From Cyclostephanos tholiformis (lineage: Eukaryota > Bacillariophyta > Thalassiosirophyceae > Thalassiosirales > Thalassiosiraceae): DNA of 14,664 nt. The position numbers and the translations under genes were made by a program. The stretch's first letter is position 1. Every line of letters begins with the position of its first letter. The notes under the pieces were generated by a model. That model was not told the origin of the DNA. It did no database searches and saw nothing but the letters and a program-made list of their open reading frames with translations. Positions 8,120 through 14,664 of the stretch are shown in pieces. The DNA is taken from positions 1 through 14,664 of the forward strand of contig JALLPB010000572.1 of NCBI GenBank assembly GCA_036939975.1, given 5' to 3'.

Positions 8120-9364
8120 TTATGCACATGGACCAACGAGCACCCAGGAATCATCCCACATCTCCTCTGCATTTGCATCCTGAGCCAATAAGGCATCATC
8201 CCATTCGCCAATGTTACAATACATGACGTAAAGCGAGTGACATTTGAAGATGTTTCCATCGACCGTCACGATATCTCCGCCGGCATAGTCCGTCTTGGCG
8301 ATGTCATAGGCAGGGGGGCAGGCAGGAATTGCATCGGCAGCTCGTACAGATGCAGTTTCGATTGATGGAGCTAGGGTGGGGGAGATCGTGGGCGAAGACG
8401 TAGATTCTGGAACGACTTCCGAGATAGAGCAAGTACTAACGTAAACCCACGCATCAGACCAAAAGTCCTCCGCATTTGGATCCTCATCCAACAAAGCATC
8501 ATCCCATTCGCCAATGTTACAATACTTCACCAAGGTCGAATTACATTCGAAGATGTTGTCCGTGATTGTGACTATGTCGCCGCCGACATAGTCCGTCTTG
8601 GCAATGTCATAGGCAGGGGGACACGCAGGAATTGCATCAGCAGCTTGTACAGACGCAACTTCAATAGATGGAGCTAGGGTGGGGGAGATGGTGGGCGAAG
8701 ATGTAGATTCTAGGACGACTTCCGAGACGGAGCAAGGACCAACGTGAACCCACGCATCGTTCCACATCTCCTCCGCATTTGCATCCTCATCCAACAAGGC
8801 ATCATCCCATTCACCAATGTTACAATACATGACGTAGAGTGAGTGACATTCGAAGATGTTGTCGTCCAATAGAACTAACTCTCCGCCAGCATAGTCCGTC
8901 TTCGTGACATCGTACGCAGGGGGACACGCAGGACTTGCATCGGCACCTTGTACTGACGCAACTTCAATAGATGGAGCTAAGGTGGGGGAGAACGTGGGCA
9001 AAGATGTTGCGTCCGATGCCATGGACATAGAAAAGCTTTGCATTGACATTGACGACAGCTCAGCAGCTACGGCAGTCTGAGTCATCATGCTGTCGCTGTT
9101 CACCATGCTATCTGTGGTCACCGCGCCATCGCTTTTCTCCATGCTTTCTTTCTCCGTGCCCTCGATTTCCATCGCGCTAGTTTTCTTCACCTTCTTTGCC
9201 TTCGCCGACTTAACCATCGCTTCTTCTCCCTTTTCAACTCCTTTGTGATGATGCTTCGCAAGATTACGTCGGATACGTTTAGCATCTTCGCCGCGCTGGT
9301 AAGCGTCGGATGAAATGGTGGCTAATGCCGAAACGAAGAGGAAGTTGAGTGTGGCGAGCTTCAT
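8120..9364 (-). CDS. Secreted protein, three four-Cys CBM-like modules (B)
   Basis: A 414-residue paralogue of the 6099-7424 protein, of unknown function. The first ATG gives a signal peptide (about 1-21). A basic stretch KRIRRNL (29-35) follows, containing a dibasic site and an R-x-L. Then come a Lys-rich block (KSAKAKKVKK, 52-61), a Met/Ser-rich block (SSMSMQSFSMSMAS, about 104-117) and SPT linkers. Three modules at 147-211, 248-312 and 349-413 repeat every 101 residues (303 nt) and share C-x25-C-x7-C-x29-C. In module 2 the usual GPC end is STC. The protein ends one residue after the final Cys. The Lys-rich block recalls the lysine clusters of silica-associated diatom proteins. No intron is needed. 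It is divergent from the 9741 gene. Carbohydrate binding at the cell wall is inferred. Confidence 0.88.
   Translation of the reverse strand: MKLATLNFLFVSALATISSDAYQRGEDAKRIRRNLAKHHHKGVEKGEEAMVKSAKAKKVKKTSAMEIEGTEKESMEKSDGAVTTDSMVNSDSMMTQTAVAAELSSMSMQSFSMSMASDATSLPTFSPTLAPSIEVASVQGADASPACPPAYDVTKTDYAGGELVLLDDNIFECHSLYVMYCNIGEWDDALLDEDANAEEMWNDAWVHVGPCSVSEVVLESTSSPTISPTLAPSIEVASVQAADAIPACPPAYDIAKTDYVGGDIVTITDNIFECNSTLVKYCNIGEWDDALLDEDPNAEDFWSDAWVYVSTCSISEVVPESTSSPTISPTLAPSIETASVRAADAIPACPPAYDIAKTDYAGGDIVTVDGNIFKCHSLYVMYCNIGEWDDALLAQDANAEEMWDDSWVLVGPCA
8126..8320 (-). repeat. Four-Cys module 3 of protein B
   Basis: This is residues 349-413, ending one residue before the stop. It has FKC where the other copies have FEC. 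Confidence 0.85.
8429..8623 (-). repeat. Four-Cys module 2 of protein B
   Basis: This is residues 248-312. The fourth cysteine is kept, but the preceding GP is replaced by ST. Confidence 0.85.
8732..8926 (-). repeat. Four-Cys module 1 of protein B
   Basis: This is residues 147-211. Its centre (FECHSLYVMYCNIGEWDDAL) matches the module-3 copies, while the first part differs (GGELVLLDDN). This suggests a mosaic made by local conversion. Confidence 0.85.
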
Positions 9365-9740
9365 CTTTGATCAAAATATCAACGCGCTCAAAAACTGTTT
9401 GCTTGAATTATGACCTTGACTTATGGATTTTACGATTCGTTTAAGTTGAGAGAACAATAATTGCTTCATAGTTGGTTGGTGTGTGAGTATGTTTATCAGC
9501 GCACGTGCGCGCTCTTGATTTTTTTTGCCATATGAGTCGACGTAGGTAGATGTATAATTTTATATTAATTCCTACCAAATTAACCTCCGCTGACATGATA
9601 GGACTCCCATCACACTCTCTTATCCTTTGCGATGTGTGATGAGAGAGCACATCGATTCTCTGCATGCCGATCCGCTCGATCGCCCCGTGTAAACTCACGG
9701 CGACACTGGCCGATATGACAGACAGCACACAAAGCCAATT
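9365..9740. promoter_or_regulatory. Shared divergent promoter of two secreted-protein genes
   Basis: These 376 bp lie between the start codons of the 8120-9364 gene and the 9741-13078 gene. They include the perfect 12-bp palindrome GCGCACGTGCGC (9499-9510), centred on a CACGTG box (9502-9507) of the kind bound by bHLH/bZIP factors, and an AT-rich stretch (about 9552-9570). An inverted repeat CATCACAC (9608-9615) / GTGTGATG (9634-9641) overlaps a second one, CGATGTG/CACATCG (9630-9654). Co-regulation of the pair is inferred. Confidence 0.45.
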
Positions 9741-12700
9741 ATGAATACCACGAAAGCCTTCTTTGCTCTGCTGGTGACCACAGTCTCACCGCACGCGTTG
9801 TTGAAGGCATCGAACGTCGCGGCCGATCGTGTCGCTCGTCGCGGCGCCATCGCCGACGGAAGAACCTTGCGAGGAGGTGGCAATCGAGTCAAAAGAAGTA
9901 ATGCCATAAACGATACCGCCCAGAAAAATATTGGCGATGATGCGAAACGTTTTACAAGCGTCGTTTTAGACTATGCAGGTGATGAACACGATCAACCGCC
10001 CATGACTAGGTTGGCTGATGGCGAGGAAAAGAATACAGTACATCCGACAGTCCACAAGTTAGTAGCTCCGCTCAGGGCCGAGAAAGGCGTCCGACCAGTT
10101 GCTAAAGAAACCCAGACATATTTACAGAGGACAGAAGGAAATCATTGGAAACGTCGGTTGCGATTCGATATCCCCGTTGAAGATTCATCGATGGAAGATG
10201 AAATGTTTTTTACAACATCGTATCCAAACACTAACCCTCACCAGCAAATCAGCGAAATTCCGACTACCGAGGTGAGTTAAGACATGTTCTTATGACTGAC
10301 CTCGATTGCACAGTATTTACCACTTCCATATCTTTGATTACTCATGCATCATATTTTCTCTGTTCGACAGAACCCAACAACAGAACACCCAACAAAATCA
10401 CCCTCGATGGATCCAACAACGGTGAGTTGAACTGCCACGGATTCTACAAATAATACATTTGTCTTAAAATGAGCGTGTCAAATAATATTACTCTCGTTCC
10501 TTCTAACGCACAGGAGCTCAGCCACAACCCTGCCCTTTTTCTATCGTTAAGCCGTCCGACGAAACATCCCGCGTATGACTCGCAGCGATTCGGAGACGAG
10601 TTTGACTCAGCGACGGAGATGGTCGGAATCTTAAGCGTGCGTAATGAGTCTTCGTTACATTCATTATTGAGATTGAATTACTCATGATGTTTGATGTAAT
10701 TGTTTTCTTGGTGCATTAAACATCAGCCATCAGACTACCCCAGCAAGAGTCCAATTAGTCTTCCATCGGCAAGGCCAACGGTGCGCCCTTCAGACGTGAG
10801 GAAAATTTATTCCCGTGCATTAGTCTCATCGGATTTTTTACCTAATGTGTGACAATATTGTAAATTTATTTGACAAACTTCTTAGCTCCCTACATCTATT
10901 CCAAGCTTTGGTGATAGCACATCACCGACCCCCCTCATGTATTGCCCGCCAGTCTATGATTACACCAAAACAGATTATGCGGCTGGTGATACAGTCGAGG
11001 TCGATTCGTATATCTTTATGTGCTCAAGTGGACTACATGAGCCATATTGTAACGTGGCGGATGGAAGCGTCTTGATTGGCGATGAGAAGAATTTGTGGAT
11101 CGAGTCATGGGTCCTAGTGAGCGCATGCTATCGAACTGAAACGCCAAGCGTGTCACCTACCATTGAAGCCTCCGAGATGCCGTCGATTGTGAAATCTGAG
11201 CAACCTTCTATACAGCAATCAGGAGAGCCATCTATTTCTGTGCAGCCATCATTTATGCTGTCTATTGAGCCCTCTCTTGTAAAGTCATCCAAGCCTTCAG
11301 CAGAGCCGTCAACGAATCCGTCTTTAATAACTAACAACCCTACAACTGTAAGTGATGAATGTTCTGTGCGATAAAACTATATCAATTTGGCTCACAATCA
11401 AGCCATATACTCCAAACATGTCACCCAGGCACCAGCTTTTCCGCCTAGCAACAGCCCGACAAATCCACCAACTTCCATTTTGTATTGCCCACCAGCATAT
11501 AACCAAAGCAAAACTGACTATGGCGCAGGAGAAAGGGTAGATGTTGATTTCAACGTTTTTGAATGTGCTGGTGGAAAAACACAGGCTGAATCATACAGAT
11601 ATGAACCTTACTGCAATATTGCCGATCCATCTTTGCTGGGGCTTTCTGAACTCGAATTGTGGAATGTTGCATGGGCATATGTAGGTCCCTGCTATCGAAC
11701 GGAGACACCCTCCAAATCACCGTCTTTGTCGCCAACAGAAAATCCTGCAGAAATGCCAACAAAACAACCATCGGTGGAGCCATCACATTCTGGAAAGCCA
11801 TCCACAGCCCCAAGCTATGCAATATCATCATCGCCAAGTCAGAATCCCTCTAATCAGATGACAGATGCGCCCACAGTTTTGCCGAGCTTACATCCGACCC
11901 CAAATCCCACAGCTACGCCCATCTATTTGCCTTCACTGTCACCAAGTGTAATCCCTACCACCGAGCCTTCAATTCAACTTCTTTGCCCAGACTCCTATGA
12001 TCCGTCAAGTGTCTTATCATACAATGAAGGGATTGAGGTGGAGGTCAATAATGTTATTTACAGATGCAAAGAGGCTCCCTGGGCATATTACTGCACGTCA
12101 ATTTATTTTCGACCTCAGTTAGACAGCAAAGAATTACCCCAATGGAAAAGCGCGTGGACGGAAGTTGGTCCGTGTATATCACCACTATCAAAATCTCCAT
12201 CATCATATCCAACGTCCAAAACAAGTATATCACCACCATCAAAATCTCCATCATCATATCCAACGTCCAAACCAACACACACCCAGAGTCCTACTTCATC
12301 CAGGCCAACCACAATTAAGCCGTCTACACTAAACCCAACCACAGTCATGCCAACCTTAGAACCCACCAATCTACCTATTACACTCACCCCAATTACACTC
12401 ACTGCTACTTCATTCAGGCCATCCACAATTACGCCGTCTACTCTCAACCCAACCACATTCATGCCAACCTTAGCACCCACCAAACTACCTATCACACTTA
12501 TGCCTACCACACTCACTCCTACTTCATTCAGGTCATCCATAATTATGCCATCTACTGTCAACCCAACCTCAGTCATACTAACCTATGAACCCACCAATCT
12601 ACCGACGATGGATGAAGAATTTTCCAAATTGCTCACAAAATTCCCATACCCATACCCTTATACACGATACACGCCATGGTCAATGTTGGCTTCCGAAGAG

Positions 12701-13078
12701 AAAACTATCGCCGGAGATCTCGGATATGACCGAATATCATGGGACAATTTAGAAATATCTGACTTGGAAACATTCCGCTATACCGATCTCACAATGGAAG
12801 AAGGGCTGGGCATTACGTCACTGGGAATGGATGCCACCATGTGGGATTGCTATGCAAATCATTATAACGGTTACTACTGGGCCGATCTTCAGGTGCTGGG
12901 TGTCTCTGTGTACCTTGAGACTTTGGGTCACAGTCAATCAAGCTGGGATGACGAAATAGGTTATGTTGTGACAGAGGACATGAACTGGGACGATCTATCA
13001 TTAGAACAACAAGATGCAGCATACAGACTTTGTTACTTCGAGAACTCTTGGGACTGGATTAGTTTGAATTATTGGTAA
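9741..13078 (+). CDS. Six-exon secreted protein: CBM-like, PT-rich, Trp-rich C-terminus
   Basis: The spliced model has six exons: 9741-10271, 10371-10421, 10514-10636, 10727-10795, 10886-11347 and 11429-13078. This makes 2886 nt and 961 residues. All introns are GT-AG and phase 0, and joining gives one open frame. A signal peptide (about 1-19) is followed by RTLR (41-44) and a furin-like RVKR (49-52). Four-Cys modules lie at 278-339, 432-500 and 598-661. The first two are both followed by YRTETPS. Pro/Ser/Thr linkers between them are typical of O-glycosylated wall proteins, and 17- and 38-residue repeats follow at about 662-805. The C-terminal ~156 residues are Trp/Tyr/acidic-rich, with recurring W-x2-L...LGY/LGH...SWD elements. 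The function is unknown; cell-wall or matrix binding is inferred. Exons 2-4 are short and rest mainly on splice consensus and frame, so they are the least certain part. Confidence 0.8.
10272..10370 (+). other. Intron 1, 99 nt
   Basis: Donor GAG|GTGAGTT, acceptor TTCGACAG|AAC, phase 0. Unspliced reading meets TAA three codons after the donor. The junction gives the linker PTTE-NPTTEHPT. Confidence 0.75.
10422..10513 (+). other. Intron 2, 92 nt
   Basis: Donor ACG|GTGAGTTGA, acceptor ACGCACAG|GAG, phase 0. Retention gives a stop three codons in. The donor region closely resembles that of intron 1. Confidence 0.75.
10637..10726 (+). other. Intron 3, 90 nt
   Basis: Donor AGC|GTGCGTAAT, acceptor AACATCAG|CCA, phase 0. 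The donor is weaker than the others. The choice is supported by the in-frame PSDYPSKSP linker that follows. Confidence 0.6.
10796..10885 (+). other. Intron 4, 90 nt
   Basis: Donor GAC|GTGAGGAAA, acceptor CTTCTTAG|CTC, phase 0. It joins RPSD to LPTSIPSFG, which leads into the first four-Cys module. Confidence 0.7.
10943..11128 (+). repeat. Four-Cys module 1 of the six-exon protein
   Basis: This is residues 278-339, with cysteines at 278, 304, 313 and 339. It opens with CPPVYDYTKTDYAAGD, nearly the same as in the minus-strand paralogues. The fourth Cys is preceded by SA rather than GP. Confidence 0.85.
11348..11428 (+). other. Intron 5, 81 nt
   Basis: Donor ACT|GTAAGTGAT, acceptor TCACCCAG|GCA, phase 0. 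It joins the PTT linker after module 1 to the linker before module 2. Read unspliced, the frame stops at 11372-11374. Confidence 0.8.
11486..11692 (+). repeat. Four-Cys module 2 of the six-exon protein
   Basis: This is residues 432-500, with cysteines at 432, 458, 474 and 500. The C2-C3 loop is about seven residues longer than in module 1. It ends in WAYVGPC. Confidence 0.85.
11984..12175 (+). repeat. Four-Cys module 3 of the six-exon protein
   Basis: This is residues 598-661, with cysteines at 598, 625, 634 and 661. It is the most divergent copy: the DY-x-GGD core is replaced by SYNEGIEVEV, but the W-x3-W-x4-PC end is kept. Confidence 0.75.
12176..12277 (+). repeat. 51-bp coding tandem duplication
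   Basis: Two adjacent 51-nt units (12176-12226 and 12227-12277) are nearly identical at the DNA level. They encode two copies of ISPxSKSPSSYPTSKxx. The high identity points to a recent slippage duplication. Confidence 0.9.
12302..12607 (+). repeat. 114-bp coding tandem repeat, 2.7 units
   Basis: Units start at 12302, 12416 and 12530 (each at an AGG Arg codon), and the third is truncated at 78 nt. Each encodes a 38-residue Pro/Thr-rich unit containing STLNPTTxMPTLxPT and LPITLxPxTLT. It is probably a rigid O-glycosylated spacer. Confidence 0.9.
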
Positions 13079-13500
13079 AACGCTCTAAATTCACACCCTG
13101 CAATTTTGCCCTCGCCATAATCTCATGGTTGACGGTGAGAGTGCACCATGCAGGGCGATTAAAACTATAGGAGGTGTGTGCCTGATCTGGCCCTTACAGT
13201 GAATGCAGAGGCCCATATAAATGGAGTGGCAGATTACTCACTTCAACACATCCTGCTGCATGTTCTTTCCGGATAAATAATATGGTTGTTACGGAACTAA
13301 TCTGGATAGAGTGTATCTATGGACCTAAAAACAATTCAGGTAAAATCAAGGTAGAGGATTGCATGCAACATATGATAGAAAAGAGGATGAGTTGCATTAG
13401 GACGATTGTATGATCAGTGGATTTTGAATGGAGCTGTACCAAATGGTAACCAAGTTACCATTCAGTAGCTTGAACACCGAGCCACTGCGGCATGGGAAAA
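13079..13500. other. Downstream intergenic DNA with two short hairpins
   Basis: No gene is supported. CCCTGCA (13096-13102) can pair with TGCAGGG (13149-13155) just past the stop of the six-exon gene, within its likely 3' UTR. TGGTAAC-CAA-GTTACCA near 13443-13459 is a perfect short hairpin. Confidence 0.45.
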
Positions 13501-14621
13501 GTGGGTTCGGCATGACCCCAGTGGGGGTTATGTGGGGGTTATGTTGGCAAGGGTGATGCCGACCTCATCCAAACAGGGGTCAGGAATATGCGCGTCCTCA
13601 TCAATGTTGGAGATTGAAGCCATCGGCTAAGCAGCCCATCTGCCGAATTGATTGTTGAGCCCTGTCCGCCAGAAAGGAACATCATGTAGGCATGGTGTGT
13701 GGCGGCGGTGGTGCCAAAGAAGGCGGCAAAAGGAGCTGAAGGAGAACTTTTCTCCATGATACAAATCGTCGCAACCTACAATCATGGCAGCCACAGTCGT
13801 CCTGCAGCACCACGGGGCCACACTCCCGACAACAAAGCATACAAAAATAAAAAAACATACTATGCAACAGGTATTAGTCGTTAAAACTAGAAAGAATTAT
13901 CATTATTACTATTTTTAGGTAATATGTCATGACGTTTCAACAAAGCACGACCACTTATGCTGACCGAAGTGACACTGCACATCTACACCACATATGCTGC
14001 CCCTTATAACTCATGCACATGGATTGCCTTGGAGAGCATGGCAGCTGAAATTTCAGAGGTATCATTGTTTGGTACTCCTTATGTTTGGCCCAAAACAGCC
14101 TTTAGATTGCATCATAGGCTTGCAAGCTTGCAATTTGTGCATGGAACTTCTCATAAAACCCTACTTTTCAGCTCCATAGAGTGAGGCATTATGCAAAATA
14201 AAACTTCTCAGACATCTCACAGTTTTTTCTACCTATTTCTGTGCAGGTTGTCTCTTGGTTTTTACCCCCAAAATTACCAAAACCACTGAAAAATACACTT
14301 ATCTTAAAATAGAATGATATCTGCAAATGGAGCTTGAAGGGAGCTTTCCAACAGTGCATATAGTTTGCCTAAGTAAATTTTAACCATAACACAACCAAAA
14401 ATTAGGTGATAAAAGCTACATGGTCCAACCCCCCCCAAAAAATCATCTGACAGGCTGACACTCAATTGCCACTCCATTTGGCATGAAGAACATGAGCTGG
14501 TAAAGAATTGAGGCCAGAGTCCATGGCATTACTAGGGTAGATGAATGGCAGTAGCCAGGACAATCACTCCATGGAGCTCTTCCCTATTTGGGTCGATTCA
14601 TATATTATAAAAGATTAAAGT
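13501..14621. other. Gene-poor DNA with small repeats
   Basis: I see no supported gene. An imperfect inverted repeat GGTTCGGCAT/ATGCCGACC (about 13504-13565) encloses two tandem copies of GTGGGGGTTAT (13521-13542). A 75-codon plus-strand ORF at 13957-14184 has no recognisable domain. A 14-bp perfect palindrome, TTGCAAGCTTGCAA, lies at 14120-14133, and a C-run/A-run is near 14429-14441. Confidence 0.4.

Positions 14622-14664
<43 letters not shown>
14622..14664. repeat. GTC trinucleotide microsatellite running off the end
   Basis: At least 14 uninterrupted GTC units continue to the last base of the window, so the true length is unknown. Perfect homogeneity suggests a young, length-variable repeat. 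Confidence 0.95.

Noticed and set aside
6099..9364. CRISPR-like periodic repeats
   Set aside because: The 303-bp period is coding, in frame and fully explained by protein modules.
9741..9905. RXLR host-targeting effector in an oomycete
   Set aside because: RTLR after a signal peptide fits by position, but the module-rich wall-type architecture and the R-x-L in the sister proteins favour a secretory processing site in a diatom-like alga.
12115..12576. Antisense 153-codon ORF opposite the Pro/Thr spacer
   Set aside because: It is a Val/Gly-rich mirror of the tandem repeats. The plus strand has the spliced gene with a signal peptide and modules.
13504..13520. tRNA T-arm-like GGGTTCGGCATGACCC
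   Set aside because: The loop does not match the TTCRANY consensus, and no acceptor or anticodon arm is found upstream.
13539..13884. Overlapping short ORFs on both strands
   Set aside because: They cover the same DNA in competing frames without recognisable motifs.
13957..14184. 75-codon plus-strand ORF
   Set aside because: It has no domain, signal peptide or similarity to the other genes, and could be chance. A partial exon cannot be excluded.

Overview
This window looks like nuclear DNA of a stramenopile alga, most likely a centric diatom. The reasons are short GT-AG introns (81-99 nt) in one gene, secreted proteins with Pro-Ser/Pro-Thr linkers, N-termini that pair a signal peptide with an R-x-L motif, a Golgi-type sulfotransferase-like protein, and gene-poor DNA rich in microsatellites and foldback repeats. 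The species cannot be named from this sequence. There are no bacterial operons, tRNA, rRNA, CRISPR array or recognisable transposase.

Layout. Positions 1-3490 hold no convincing gene. They contain a degenerate array of ~180-bp repeats (about 480-1030), an AC microsatellite, a 163-bp foldback element (1343-1505), a ~640-bp segment bounded by 22-bp inverted repeats (1640-2279), a pair of diverged direct repeats, and a TCA-type microsatellite. Positions 3491-4480 (minus) encode an NmrA-like atypical SDR with a hydrophobic C-terminal tail. It is divergent from 4791-5834 (plus), a type II membrane protein with both PAPS-binding signatures of sulfotransferases.

Positions 6099-13078 form one locus of three related secreted multidomain proteins: two minus-strand paralogues (6099-7424 and 8120-9364) and a divergent six-exon gene (9741-13078, 961 residues after splicing, all introns phase 0). 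Together they carry nine copies of a four-cysteine module, roughly C-x25-C-x7-C-x25/29-C, with a Y-x-GGD-x-V core and a W-x3-W-x4-PC end. This resembles type-3 chitin-binding (CBM5/12-like) modules. Each protein has a signal peptide and an R-x-L motif near residues 33-43, as described for diatom silica and cell-wall proteins such as silaffins and cingulins. The six-exon gene adds Pro/Thr repeats and a Trp-rich C-terminal domain. Positions 13079-14664 are gene-poor and end inside a GTC repeat.

Interpretation. The best candidate for something undescribed is the 7-kb cluster of secreted four-cysteine proteins. I infer that they bind polysaccharide or organise matrix at the cell surface. The neighbouring sulfotransferase could modify wall glycans or glycoproteins, but proximity is the only evidence linking it to the cluster.
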